NCBI RefSeq assembly: GCF_014138625.1
Contig: NZ_JACJHY010000015.1
Coordinates: 93,075 to 157,074, forward strand
Source of the DNA: Aminobacter ciceronei
Lineage (GTDB): Bacteria; Pseudomonadota; Alphaproteobacteria; Rhizobiales; Rhizobiaceae
Reading direction: 5' to 3'
Length of the DNA: 64,000 nucleotides
Shown here: piece after piece, positions 26,631-35,382 of the stretch
How the letters are laid out: the number at the start of each line of letters is the position of its first letter
Position numbering within the stretch: the stretch's first letter is position 1
Position numbers and translations under genes: made by a program
The notes under the pieces: model-generated
Seen by the model: only the letters and a program-made list of their open reading frames with translations
The model's database searches: none
What the model was told of the DNA's origin: nothing

Positions 26631-27872
26631 TCACGCCAATTTCGTGGCCCGGGGATCGCCTGACGGAGTTCGCTTGACCGGCTGAACGGCGGGGCGATCG
26701 GCGTCCTCGGCCCTGGCGTTGGCCGTCGCCGGGTTCCGGTCGAGCAAAATGGCGTGCATGACATCGAAGACACGCACGCCAACCTCATCGACCTTCGGGG
26801 CGAGCCATGGCCCGGCCTGCAAAGTGGTGGCGGCGTCTGAAAGTCCTTGCTGCCAGCGAGCGTTCATCGTGTGCCGGCTGAACTCATAGTCCTTGGCTGC
26901 GCCCTGAGGCGCGAAGGGGCGATAGATCAGTTGAACGATATCCATTTCCGTGACGCAGCCGAACGCGTGCAGCCGTTTGGCCTGCTCGGTGTCGAGAATC
27001 TCGGCGGGCAACAATTTCTCCAGCTCGTTGATCGCATGACGAACATCATGCTTTTGTTGGAACGCATCGGTATTGACCCGTGTCCGGCTCGAATAGCGGA
27101 TGTCATTTTGCCGTTCGCTAACCTCTTCAAGATTTGTCGGGAGCTGTCCGAAGCCCTGGAACACGTCGACCTGAAAGGTGAGACGGCTTCGGCGCGGATA
27201 ATAGTCGAGCACATATTGCAGCGGCGTGTTTGAGACGAGCCCCCCGTCCCAATAGTGCTCGTCATCGATCTCGATCGGAGGAAAGCCGGGCGGTAGCGCG
27301 CCGCTTGCCATCACATGCTCCGGGCGAATGCTGATTTCTTCGCTGTCGAAGTAGGTAAAGCTCCCGGAGCGCACATTCACCGCCCCCACGCTGAAGCGAA
27401 TTTCCTTGCGACTGTTGATGCGGTCGAAGTCCACCAGCCGCTCCAGCGTGTTCTTGAGCGCTCTTGTGTCGTAGTAGCTGGTGGGTTTTTCCATCGAGAA
27501 CCAATCCAGCGCACTGCGCGGAGCGAAAAACCCGGGCTGGCCGAATATCAGGGCCGACTGCGCGCTAAGCTTTTGTTGCCAGGTCGCCAATGGTCCAGTC
27601 AGGCCGGAGGGCCACCAGGCGGTCGGCGCGGTAACCTCCTCCCAGAAGCTGCGGAGACGCTCAACCCGGTTTTCGGGAGCATTGCCAGCGATGATCGCAG
27701 CATTGATCGCGCCGATTGAGATGCCGGCCACCCAGTCCGGGAGATATTCGGAAGATGCCAGCGCCTCATATACTCCGGCCTGGTAGCTGCCGAGCGCCCC
27801 GCCGCCCTGCAAGACGAGGCCAACGTTCTTATCGTAAGACTCCGGCCGTAGCGGTGGCTTCGTGTTGATCAT
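26631..27872 (-). CDS. Patatin-like phospholipase (DUF3734 type)
   Basis: A 413-residue cytoplasmic acyl hydrolase. Patatin motifs: oxyanion loop [14 protein letters not shown] (about residues 22-35), nucleophile GISIG (about 52-56) and catalytic Asp in [11 protein letters not shown] (about 208). The C-terminal half matches the DUF3734 extension. In rhizobia this protein is commonly encoded with Adc and Bdh, where a role in PHB-granule or lipid mobilisation is suspected. AGGA lies 7 bases before ATG 27872. It leads the operon and is preceded by a GTAACC-N16-CGAA element. Confidence 0.87.
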   Translation of the reverse strand: MINTKPPLRPESYDKNVGLVLQGGGALGSYQAGVYEALASSEYLPDWVAGISIGAINAAIIAGNAPENRVERLRSFWEEVTAPTAWWPSGLTGPLATWQQKLSAQSALIFGQPGFFAPRSALDWFSMEKPTSYYDTRALKNTLERLVDFDRINSRKEIRFSVGAVNVRSGSFTYFDSEEISIRPEHVMASGALPPGFPPIEIDDEHYWDGGLVSNTPLQYVLDYYPRRSRLTFQVDVFQGFGQLPTNLEEVSERQNDIRYSSRTRVNTDAFQQKHDVRHAINELEKLLPAEILDTEQAKRLHAFGCVTEMDIVQLIYRPFAPQGAAKDYEFSRHTMNARWQQGLSDAATTLQAGPWLAPKVDEVGVRVFDVMHAILLDRNPATANARAEDADRPAVQPVKRTPSGDPRATKLA

Positions 27873-27966
27873 TTGCAATTCCTCAGAGGAACAATCGACG
27901 GCTCATTTGGCCATTTCACAGAAGAACGGCCGTCCCGCGATGCTCGTTTATGGTCGTCGGTATTTG

Positions 27967-27992
27967 TTCGCCAGAACAAGGCAAAAGGTTAC
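27967..27992 (-). promoter_or_regulatory. Putative SigF-type ECF promoter of the patatin/adc/bdh operon
   Basis: Minus strand GTAACC (27987-27992) and CGAA (27967-27970), spacer 16, lying 95 bases before the patatin start in otherwise gene-free DNA. The core also shares the TTT following GTAACC with the bufA promoters. Confidence 0.7.
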
Positions 27993-28257
27993 GTTCCGCC
28001 GCGAATTTCAAACAATCTCCATCGCCATCTCCCTCAAATCGGACTTTGTCGCCGTACATGCGCCGCCTGCTGAACGTGGCAGGGGACGGCCCTATCCAAC
28101 CCTGCAGCGCGATAAGGTTGGAACAACGCCTGTCCGCGGGATCAACGCTCTCTAAGTGCTGCACCCTGGGTTCTCACACCAAATGAAGTGCGGCTTCCTA
28201 TCAAAGGACATAAAGGCGGCCGCGACGACGTCGAGCAGGGATTCGGAGGGACAATGA
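27993..28257. other. Gene-free interval
   Basis: About 265 bases between the patatin-operon promoter and the YeeE-like gene. A 37-codon frame ending at 28152 (containing MSFDRKPHFIWCENPGCST) follows a possible ECF promoter at 28258-28287, but it resembles nothing I know. Confidence 0.4.
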
Positions 28258-28287
28258 AGAGACACTTGGCCGTCCGCTTCGTTACAG
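28258..28287 (-). promoter_or_regulatory. Possible ECF promoter TGTAAC-N17-GTCTTCT
   Basis: Minus strand TGTAAC (28282-28287) at the stop of the YeeE-like gene, 17 bases, then GTC. It fits the DUF680-type element in the first block and in GTC, but not in the CTGT extension. No clear gene follows. Confidence 0.3.
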
Positions 28288-29265
28288 CGCGGCGAGGCAG
28301 ATGTCGGCTTCGCAGCGAATGGCGGACATCGGCCGGCCAAAAGCGCGCATGGTTGCCAGCGACAGGGCGGTGCCTGCCACAATTGACGCCCATGCGGGCA
28401 AGGCATGCGGTGAAAGCGCGGGAAGGCCGAACAGGATCAGCCCGTCATTGCCCCCGGGGATCAGCGCGGCGCCGGCCCCCATCGCCAGGCCCGACAGGCC
28501 ATGGCGCAGCGCAGCCCCGGTCCGAACTCGGCGCAAGCGGAACGAGCCGCGCCAGAATGCCGACCCAGCCATGCCCAAAATCGCCGCCGATGAGACAAGC
28601 CAAGGACTCGCGTGATTGGCACAGCCCGGCAACGGTGCCGCCTTCACCGCACAGATCAATGTCGAGGTGAACGACCACGCCCCATCGAGCGACAGCAGAC
28701 CGAAATTCGCCGCCGCCACAAGAGCAACAGACAAGGAGAGCGGCCAATGAGGGGCGCCGATCTGCCCCCAGCCTTCGCGCATCAGTCGCCGCAATATCCG
28801 CGCCCCCTCCCAGACCATCCAGGGAATCAGGACCCAGAGCACCCAGGCGGGCAACTGATTTGCCAGATTCGACTGGCGATGCAGATCAGGCAATATCAGA
28901 TGCACTGCTGCGATCCCGATGACCCACCCGGCCAAGGTGAACAGCATGACGCCATACCCCTCGGCCAGACGTGCCAGTGTGGAAAAGACGCACGCCCCGT
29001 TCGCGCCGGCCCCAAGACCAAAGATCAGACCGCCAAGAAGGGCGATCCAGTCCAAGGGCCATTGACGCAATGCAATGCCGCCACCCATCAGCCCGTAAAG
29101 GCCAATCAGGCCCGCCACCCACAATGCGGCCTTCAGAAAAGACCAGAGAAACCAGCCGCGGCGCGAAGTCATCACCTCGGCCACGGCCTTGACGGTGCAG
29201 AGACCTGCCCGATGCGCCGAGACCCCCAGGATCAGCCCCATGAGCATGGACAAGGGCAAGATCAT
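28282..29265 (-). CDS. YeeE/YedE-family transporter
   Basis: A 327-residue inner-membrane protein with about nine hydrophobic helices. YeeE/YedE (TsuA-type) features: GLILGVSAHRAGLCTVKAV at the start and the glycine/cysteine motif FGLGAGANGACVFSTLARL near residue 85; a second half carries LPGCANHASPWLV and PGGNDGLILFGLPAL. Family members import thiosulfate or other sulfur compounds via cysteine-lined paths. It is the last gene of the unit sigma factor, anti-sigma, DUF6789, YeeE. Confidence 0.83.
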   Translation of the reverse strand: MILPLSMLMGLILGVSAHRAGLCTVKAVAEVMTSRRGWFLWSFLKAALWVAGLIGLYGLMGGGIALRQWPLDWIALLGGLIFGLGAGANGACVFSTLARLAEGYGVMLFTLAGWVIGIAAVHLILPDLHRQSNLANQLPAWVLWVLIPWMVWEGARILRRLMREGWGQIGAPHWPLSLSVALVAAANFGLLSLDGAWSFTSTLICAVKAAPLPGCANHASPWLVSSAAILGMAGSAFWRGSFRLRRVRTGAALRHGLSGLAMGAGAALIPGGNDGLILFGLPALSPHALPAWASIVAGTALSLATMRAFGRPMSAIRCEADICLAAL

Positions 29266-29298
29266 GAGTGGTGGCCCGTGGTCCCGGCGCAGGCAGGC

Positions 29299-29763
29299 TC
29301 AGTTGGCCAGGTGATCGGAGGTGAACACCATGTCGCCGCCGGTGGGTGCGGCAAGCATGTGGAAGACGGTGCCAAGAACCGCGCCGAAGATGATGTGCAG
29401 GACCAGTGTCATCATCGGCGCCATGATCCCGAAGCCCATTCCGAAGAACCCGGCACCAGCCATCGGCATCACCATCACCATCATGCCAAGCCAAGCTGCG
29501 ATGCCGAACACAATGCCCTTTGTCAGGGCAACACCACCAGGAATCAGCCCGTAAAACAGCGCAAAGCCGCCGCCCCAGGCCAGCGTGCCGATCATGAAGT
29601 GACCCAGCCACCCCATCGTGGCAGGCGCACCCATCATCGCACTCAGCATGGCGATGACATCTAGCTCGGGCATGATGCCCATCATACTCTTGGCGACCAT
29701 CATGACCGACAAAACGACAGTCGCTATGAACCCGGCGACTAGGCCGGCTACGATCTTCTGCAT
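29299..29763 (-). CDS. DUF6789 membrane protein, copy 1
   Basis: A 154-residue, methionine- and glycine-rich protein with four hydrophobic helices (AGFIATVVLSVMMVAK, HFMIGTLAWGGGFALFYG, an MMVMVMP segment, and LHIIFGAVLGTVFHMLA). I recognise it as the DUF6789 family, which has no assigned role. It follows the anti-sigma gene by 24 bases. A clear paralogue at 33733-34185 also lies beside an ECF sigma factor, so the family seems to travel with these regulators. Confidence 0.75.
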   Translation of the reverse strand: MQKIVAGLVAGFIATVVLSVMMVAKSMMGIMPELDVIAMLSAMMGAPATMGWLGHFMIGTLAWGGGFALFYGLIPGGVALTKGIVFGIAAWLGMMVMVMPMAGAGFFGMGFGIMAPMMTLVLHIIFGAVLGTVFHMLAAPTGGDMVFTSDHLAN

Positions 29764-29787
29764 GGTATATATCCTTTCCCGGGGGCC

Positions 29788-30039
29788 TCAGCCGCCCTGT
29801 TGCTTTCCTTCGTCAAGCTGGGAAAGGATTGCGCTGATGCGGCCGTTGTCGGCTTCGTCCAGCGGTTCAGGTGCGGCGATGGTCTCGGTCAGATCGCGGG
29901 TCGTCCGTATCTGACCGACGAACCGATCGCACCCCTTACACATCGCAAGATGCAGACGTATCTGGAGAGCCTCCCATGTGCTCAGCTCCCCATCAATCAG
30001 GGCGCTGGCACGAGTGGCGACTTCCTTGCAGCTTAGCAT
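29788..30039 (-). CDS. Zinc-finger anti-sigma factor
   Basis: An 83-residue soluble protein with an anti-sigma zinc-binding motif: LSCKEVATRASALIDGELS at the start and HLAMCKGCDRF near residue 34 (His-x3-Cys-x2-Cys). There is no membrane helix, as in ChrR/RsrA-like soluble anti-sigma factors that respond to redox or metals. ATG 30039 is preferred to an upstream in-frame start. It follows the sigma gene by 104 bases, and that gap holds its own TGTAAC-N17-GTCCTGT element, suggesting negative feedback. Confidence 0.82.
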   Translation of the reverse strand: MLSCKEVATRASALIDGELSTWEALQIRLHLAMCKGCDRFVGQIRTTRDLTETIAAPEPLDEADNGRISAILSQLDEGKQQGG

Positions 30040-30068
30040 CGGGCGGTGTCCTTTCACGTGCTTCACAG

Positions 30069-30098
30069 ACAGGACCCCCAAAGTCCCTCTGCGTTACA
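30069..30098 (-). promoter_or_regulatory. Putative ECF promoter TGTAAC-N17-GTCCTGT
   Basis: Minus strand TGTAAC (30093-30098), 17 bases, GTCCTGT (30069-30075), between the sigma and anti-sigma genes. It is identical in both blocks and spacing to the DUF680 leaders. Confidence 0.6.
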
Positions 30099-30143
30099 CT
30101 TTTTGAAAAATAATTCATATTGCCCTTCATTCGACCTGCCGGC

Positions 30144-30746
30144 TCACATCAAACCGTCAAGAGCAGTCCGGATAGCAAGCCTTGCCCTGTGCAGGAGAAC
30201 CCGCATATTTCCTTCACTGATGCCAAGGATTTCACACACCTCCTCGGCCTCCAGGCCCTGCTGGGCGCGCAGGATGATGACAGACCGCTGAGCTGCCGGA
30301 AGTGTCTCGATGGCGGCGGCAACGTGGTCCATCACGCTGCGCCCGGCCAGGATACGCTCAGGCGTCACTTCCTCCCAAAGATCGGGCATGTCTTTCCAAC
30401 GGCCACGCCCGTCAAAGGCCGCGGCCAAATTGTCATCCTCGCCCTCACCGTCGAAGGAAACGAACCTTCCCTCGCGGGCCGCGCGGCTGCGCGCCTTGTT
30501 GATCAGGATCGAGAATATCCAGCCCGCCAGAGAAGAGCGCCCTTCAAAGCTCGCGACGTTCTTGAGAACCGCGATCCAAGTATCCTGAGCGACTTCTTCA
30601 GCCGTGGCGCGACTTGCCACGATACCCGTTGCGACACGGATCAGAGCTGCGTTGTGCTTGCGGTAGATTCGCTCGAAAGCAGGCCGATCTCCGGCCACGA
30701 GCAATTGTACTAGCTCCGTTTCATCGGCGTCGGCCTTCCCCATCAC
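30144..30746 (-). CDS. ECF RNA polymerase sigma factor
   Basis: A 200-residue sigma factor. Region 2: AFERIYRKHNAALIRVATGI and ATAEEVAQDTWIAVLKN (around residues 30-65). Region 4: LPAAQRSVIILRAQQGLEAE and EEVCEILGISEGNMRVLLHR near the end. It is paired with the downstream zinc-finger anti-sigma. Two relics of the same family lie beside the DUF680 genes, and all three loci share the TGTAAC-N17-GTCCTGT element, so this factor is the best candidate to read it. Confidence 0.87.
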   Translation of the reverse strand: MMGKADADETELVQLLVAGDRPAFERIYRKHNAALIRVATGIVASRATAEEVAQDTWIAVLKNVASFEGRSSLAGWIFSILINKARSRAAREGRFVSFDGEGEDDNLAAAFDGRGRWKDMPDLWEEVTPERILAGRSVMDHVAAAIETLPAAQRSVIILRAQQGLEAEEVCEILGISEGNMRVLLHRARLAIRTALDGLM

Positions 30747-30935
30747 TCCCCCTGGCGCTCTTATCAGTTGGTAGAATGTCCGTCCTGGAAGTCCAGTAAG
30801 GGAATTCTTGCCGACAACGGATCGTGAAGAATTGGAACGATAGACGACCTATCTTCAGACTGCGTCATCGAATGCTACCCGAAGGGGCACATTGTATCGG
30901 CCGCTGTCTTCCTCGTGCCGGAATTAGTGCCCAGA

Positions 30936-30969
30936 GACCGAGGCGAGCGGGGCGCATCTCGCCTCGGTC
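30936..30969. terminator. Perfect 12-bp stem-loop downstream of the second bufA
   Basis: GACCGAGGCGAG and CTCGCCTCGGTC pair perfectly around a 10-base loop, about 47 bases past the bufA2 stop. No U-run follows on the minus strand. Its position matches the hairpin after the first bufA, suggesting a 3' stabilising or terminating structure for the peptide mRNA. Confidence 0.6.
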
Positions 30970-31015
30970 AAAGACGACGCAAAGCCGACTGCCTGACGGA
31001 ATTGCTGTGGTCAGG

Positions 31016-31457
<442 letters not shown>

Positions 31458-31511
31458 GCGGCGGCGGAGAGCAGGTGGCCATGGCCCGGAATTCGCCCCT
31501 CGGGCGGGTTT

Positions 31512-32255
31512 TCAGTGGTAGTGGCGACCAACCTGCGTCGGTTGTTGTGCCTGAAGCCCATTCTTCTGCTGTCGGCTCGGAGAATTGTGGGCACATGCCT
31601 GAGGGGTGTCGCCCATAATGGAGCGGCCGCCCCAGCCCGCAAGTAAGGAGAGAAGTGCCACGCTCCCGAATTGCCAAACCAGAATCATGAGGCTGGCATC
31701 CTGTGAATGAACTAGCCGAAGTCCGACATTGCCGAGAGCTGCGGCGGCAAGCGCGCCCAACATCACGGTCAGCCGTGGCGCTATCGGTACGCCGCGGCGC
31801 AACATCACCACCATGGTGAGCGCAGGTACGGCACCTACCATCGCGATTCCCGGAAGGCACGGCCAGCCATTGGTCAGGTTCAAAGCGGCGCTGGCGCGCA
31901 GCCAAGCCTCGAGGCTGCCTTGTACGAGGCCTCCCAGCCAGATCGTGAGTGGAGCGAGCGGCAATAGCGCAAGCCTCCGATCGTGACCTGGAATGACCAC
32001 GGCGAAGGCCGCAACAGCAGCCGCCGTCGCGGTTGCCAGGGCGGCTGCTTGCTCGAAGAGAAACCGCACGTCGGTCAATCGCTCGGAAAGATCCAATCGC
32101 GGCGATGCCAGTACAACGACGATGGCGACGGCAGGCGCGGAAATCGCGAGCCAATTCACGGCCCGCTTCCGAGGGGGCGGGAGTAGCCTGATCGGACGGG
32201 CGTCCCTTGCCAGGCGTTGGATCAGATCGTTCGTTTCCACATCAAGCCTCGTCAC
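31512..32255 (-). CDS. nrsF: NrsF-type anti-sigma factor (DUF1109), second copy
   Basis: A 247-residue protein with six hydrophobic helices after a short cytoplasmic N-terminus containing RPIRLLPPPRKRAVNW, the DUF1109 layout. It is diverged from the copy at 13185-13856 and has a longer hydrophilic tail of about 35 residues. Its start overlaps the sigma stop (ATGA). It should restrain the sigma factor encoded before it. Part of a third such gene survives at 18720-18807. Confidence 0.85.
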   Translation of the reverse strand: MTRLDVETNDLIQRLARDARPIRLLPPPRKRAVNWLAISAPAVAIVVVLASPRLDLSERLTDVRFLFEQAAALATATAAAVAAFAVVIPGHDRRLALLPLAPLTIWLGGLVQGSLEAWLRASAALNLTNGWPCLPGIAMVGAVPALTMVVMLRRGVPIAPRLTVMLGALAAAALGNVGLRLVHSQDASLMILVWQFGSVALLSLLAGWGGRSIMGDTPQACAHNSPSRQQKNGLQAQQPTQVGRHYH

Positions 32256-32812
32256 CCCAACACATCCCGCAGCGTCGCCACGGCTCTGTGCACGGCGATC
32301 TTGAGAGCGCCGACACTCATGCTGCTGACCGACGCAGCCTCTTTCAGTGACATTTCGTGCAGCTTCAGCAACTCCATTGCCGTCCGTTGTCTGAGAGGAA
32401 GGCCATCAATGGCCTGCCGCAATGCCTCGGGGTCACGATAGTCGTCTACAGATATATTCGCTCCGGGATCGGGAAAGGTTTCGGGCACCTCGGCGACAGT
32501 CATCTCGCGGGCGGCCCGTCGTGCGTGGCGCCGGCCTGCGTCGGCGGCACGGTTGCGTGCGATGCCCCACAGCCAGGGGAGGAAGGGCCGTTCGGGGTCA
32601 TAACTCGCCCTAGCGGCATGCATCGACAGAAGGGTGTCTTGCACGACGTCTTCCACGTCCTGGCGCTGGTAGAAAGCAAGTTGCCGGGACACTGCTTTGC
32701 GCAACATCGGCGTGATGGTGTGAAGCAACACAACATAGGCGTTTCCGTCGCCGTCCTGAGCGGACCGCATGAGTTCAGCGAGGTATCTGTCGTTTCCGGT
32801 TGTCTGATTCAT
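32252..32812 (-). CDS. sigF: ECF sigma factor, SigF type, second copy
   Basis: A 186-residue sigma factor. Region 2 has RQDVEDVVQDTLLSMHAARA and the SigF-group stretch YDPERPFLPWLWGIARNRAAD; region 4 has LPLRQRTAMELLKLHEMSLK followed by EAASVSSMSVGALKIAVHRA. It is paired with the NrsF copy downstream. By homology it may read the same GTAACC-N16-CGAA promoters as the copy at 13853-14515, so the window could hold two sigma factors with overlapping targets. Confidence 0.87.
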   Translation of the reverse strand: MNQTTGNDRYLAELMRSAQDGDGNAYVVLLHTITPMLRKAVSRQLAFYQRQDVEDVVQDTLLSMHAARASYDPERPFLPWLWGIARNRAADAGRRHARRAAREMTVAEVPETFPDPGANISVDDYRDPEALRQAIDGLPLRQRTAMELLKLHEMSLKEAASVSSMSVGALKIAVHRAVATLRDVLG

Positions 32813-32902
32813 CGACGTCCCGCCTTTGCGTTGCGTCGAGACGGCAAGTGCTTACAAGTTGCGGCCGCCAGCAAACCGCCTCCGAAGCGGTAGCGGCGGG
32901 CG

Positions 32903-33700
32903 CTAAGTGGACAGATTGGTGGCATCTTGAACCTGCGATCGATCGGATTCGGCCCAGGCGAGCGCGTGGTAGTCGAAAACGTGGCTCAAACTTGGCTTGA
33001 TGACCAGGAAGTACGGCGACACATCGAAATCGCGTGGCACGAACAGGCTGTGGTGGCGGATGTGGTAGATCTCGCGCAAGCAATCCTGGCAATCCGGCAT
33101 GGAGGCAGCCTCGGCGCTGATGATGGGCAAGATCGGAAACTCGACGGACTGGAACGCCTGCGCAATCAGCGTCGAACAGATCGCTCGCGTCGGATCGCTG
33201 CTACCGAGCGCCAGCATGCGGCGGCGCCATGGCATGGGTACGGGAGGCGTCGGCAACAGGTAGCGGGCGAGATCGAATACGTTCTTCAGATCGTAGCGGT
33301 CGCCCAGCCTGGCCAATACATACTCGATTACGCGGCGGGCATCTTCGGGGGACAGTCCCACTGGCCGGCAGATGCGCAGGTGATAGCCTTCAAGCTCCTC
33401 GAGGGGGAACGCGCGCACGCCGCGCTCGGTGTCGGCCTCAACAAGTACGTGGGCGCGCCCTTCTGCATCGACGCCACCGCGCTCGCCCACATAGAGCGCC
33501 GCATGCGACCAAGTCGACTGGGTGAGGTACTTGATCGCGCCGCTGATGCGCCGATCGCCTTCGACCAGCACCACGTCCGCGGGCTGCAGGAGCTCGCGCA
33601 TTGCGTTGAGATCTGCCGCGGGGTGTGAGTAAGGACCGCCGGCCCGGGCATTCAGATAGCGGGCCAGCAGAGCGCCCACTGCACGCGACAGGCGATTCAT
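32903..33700 (-). CDS. YiiX/YebB-like NlpC/P60 cysteine hydrolase
   Basis: A 265-residue protein of the permuted papain-fold group. ADVVLVEGDRRISGAIKYLT followed by STWSHAALYVG (about residues 38-72) gives the catalytic histidine, and RAICSTLIAQAFQ near residue 180 gives the catalytic cysteine. Family members are amidases or lipid-modifying enzymes. ATG 33700 has GGGAGGG 6 bases upstream; a much longer in-frame extension runs across the DUF6789 gene and is not protein-like. It lies between DUF6789 copy 2 and the second sigF. Confidence 0.8.
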   Translation of the reverse strand: MNRLSRAVGALLARYLNARAGGPYSHPAADLNAMRELLQPADVVLVEGDRRISGAIKYLTQSTWSHAALYVGERGGVDAEGRAHVLVEADTERGVRAFPLEELEGYHLRICRPVGLSPEDARRVIEYVLARLGDRYDLKNVFDLARYLLPTPPVPMPWRRRMLALGSSDPTRAICSTLIAQAFQSVEFPILPIISAEAASMPDCQDCLREIYHIRHHSLFVPRDFDVSPYFLVIKPSLSHVFDYHALAWAESDRSQVQDATNLST

Positions 33701-33732
33701 TCCGATCCCTCCCGTCAGCCGGAATCCTGGCG

Positions 33733-34185
33733 TCAGGCCTGCACCACGGCCTCGGCCGGCAGCATGCGGAACACGATGCCGAGCACGGCACCCCAGATGA
33801 TGTGCAGGATGAGGGCCATAACCGGCGCCATCATGCCAAGCGCCAAGCCAAAGAAGCCGGCGCCTACCATCGGCATCGGCAGGATCATCATCAGGAGCCA
33901 GGCGAGGATCCCAAAGGAGATTCCCTTCATAATTGGCTCGGAACCCGGCAGCCGATCGTGAAGCAGCGCGAACAAGACGCCCCACAGCACCGTGCCGATC
34001 AGGAAATGGGCCAGCCAACCGATGCCGGCGCCACCAACGCCCATCATATTTTGCGACATCCCACTCAACATCGAAATAACGTCGAGCTGGGGCATTATCC
34101 CCATCGCGGTTTTCATGATCATGAGCAGGGACAAAACAACAGTCGCCGCAAAGCCGGCGATCATCGAACGAACGTAGATATTCAT
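33733..34185 (-). CDS. DUF6789 membrane protein, copy 2
   Basis: A 150-residue paralogue of the protein at 29299-29763 with the same four-helix layout and shared landmarks (AGFAATVVLSLLMI, MGIMPQLDVISMLS, PMPMVGAGFFGLALGMMAP, LHIIWGAVLGIVFRMLPA). The role is unknown. It lies between an ECF sigma gene and the YiiX-like hydrolase, apparently in one unit. Confidence 0.75.
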   Translation of the reverse strand: MNIYVRSMIAGFAATVVLSLLMIMKTAMGIMPQLDVISMLSGMSQNMMGVGGAGIGWLAHFLIGTVLWGVLFALLHDRLPGSEPIMKGISFGILAWLLMMILPMPMVGAGFFGLALGMMAPVMALILHIIWGAVLGIVFRMLPAEAVVQA

Positions 34186-34267
34186 GGCGATATCCCTGCT
34201 TTTGGTTCATCCCGTCACTGATGAATGACCGGCCGCTGCGGAGGGGGTTCTCCAGCTCGCGGTCATT

Positions 34268-34777
34268 CTAATCCTCCAGATATTCGCGGATCATCAGCCG
34301 GGCCCGGTGAATGCGGCTCTTGACGGCCTCGCGTGCGAGGCGCAACTCGATCGCGATCTCGCCGATCGAGTATTCCTGTATGTCCCGCAGCACGATCACG
34401 TCGCGGTATTTGTCCGGCAGAGAGTGGATCGCGGCGATCAGGTCCGCGCGTAGTTCCAACTCCGGCCGGTGCACGAAGGCCGGATGATCGTCTGGCGGCA
34501 TCTCGGCCCGGCCATTCATGCGCCGCCACATGCGACGACATTCGCGCCGGACGATCGAGAACACCCACCCTGAAAACGAAGTGACCGTTCGCAGTGCGCC
34601 GATCCGCTGATAAACCAGCCAGAGCGTTTCCTGGACGGCATCATCAGCGTCGCTCGTCCCGGCACATTGCGAGCGCGCGTAACGCCGAATGTCAGGTTGA
34701 CTGATCGCTAGCAGACGCTCCAATGCCAGTCGGTCGCCCTGCCGGGCAGCATCGATCAGAGTTGAGCGTTCTTCCAT
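34268..34777 (-). CDS. ECF RNA polymerase sigma factor
   Basis: A 169-residue sigma factor of a group different from the other three. Region 2: TSDADDAVQETLWLVYQRI; region 4: LPDKYRDVIVLRDIQEYSIG then EIAIELRLAREAVKSRIHRA. ATG 34777 has GAGG 6 bases upstream, while a longer reading to 34837 lacks a site. No anti-sigma gene is adjacent; the DUF6789 protein downstream is the only membrane candidate (inference). Its target promoter is unknown. Confidence 0.85.
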   Translation of the reverse strand: MEERSTLIDAARQGDRLALERLLAISQPDIRRYARSQCAGTSDADDAVQETLWLVYQRIGALRTVTSFSGWVFSIVRRECRRMWRRMNGRAEMPPDDHPAFVHRPELELRADLIAAIHSLPDKYRDVIVLRDIQEYSIGEIAIELRLAREAVKSRIHRARLMIREYLED

Positions 34778-35255
34778 GGGTCGCCTCATGCATAAATGCT
34801 GCGCCAAAGCGGTGTCGTTGGCCATTGCGGGCTCCATAGCTAAGGATCAGGACGATCCAAGACCCACAATGTCGGCCTTTGCTGATAGAGGCTCCAAAAA
34901 GCCAAAAGGGTTCGGCCAAGTAGAAAGAATGCTATCACAGCTTCGTGAGAACGAACCCGGCCAAGTCGCGAAGCGGACTGGCGTCAGTACTTGGATTTGG
35001 CGCGGGCGGTCGAACAATCCACCGATCAGCAATTCGACGAGGTCTTCAACGGCCGGACCCGAGGGACGAGGCGACGGGCGACTGCGGTCGGCAGCCGGAT
35101 GGTTGAGCCATTGGAGACGTCATCATGGCTACGAACCTCTTGCTGTACCGGTTCATCATTTTCACATCCTGCTGGTTGTCGATCGGCGTCGACCGGCAAT
35201 GCAGGCGAGACTGATCCGATTCGGGCGCGATACCGGCGGATAATTCGCTGCCTGA
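34778..35255. other. Gene-free interval between divergent genes
   Basis: About 480 bases upstream of the cyclase promoter. Short frames here match nothing I recognise; it may contain the unidentified promoter of the minus-strand sigma gene at 34268-34777. Confidence 0.5.
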
Positions 35256-35281
35256 GTAACCTTTCGAACCAGGATGGCGAA
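35256..35281 (+). promoter_or_regulatory. Putative SigF-type ECF promoter of the cyclase gene
   Basis: Plus strand GTAACC (35256-35261), 16 bases, CGAA (35278-35281), 102 bases before the cyclase ATG. It is the only plus-strand copy, and it points at the only plus-strand gene of this section. Confidence 0.65.
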
Positions 35282-35382
35282 TTACAGATCAGGGGTGGCA
35301 GTGCCGCCCGAATGACGAAGCAAAAGAGATCGCCATTTTCGCGTCTTTCACCAAGCACCCTGTCGTCGGCGGTCCAAAAGGA

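Noticed and set aside
27627..27660. Other GTAACC hexamers, for example near 27629, 26176 and 41139
   Set aside because: None has CGAA at the 16-base spacing, and they lie inside coding sequence in unhelpful orientations.
32903..34210. Reading the YiiX-like protein as 435 residues
   Set aside because: The extra 170 residues are an out-of-frame copy of the DUF6789 gene; a good ribosome site supports the start at 33700.
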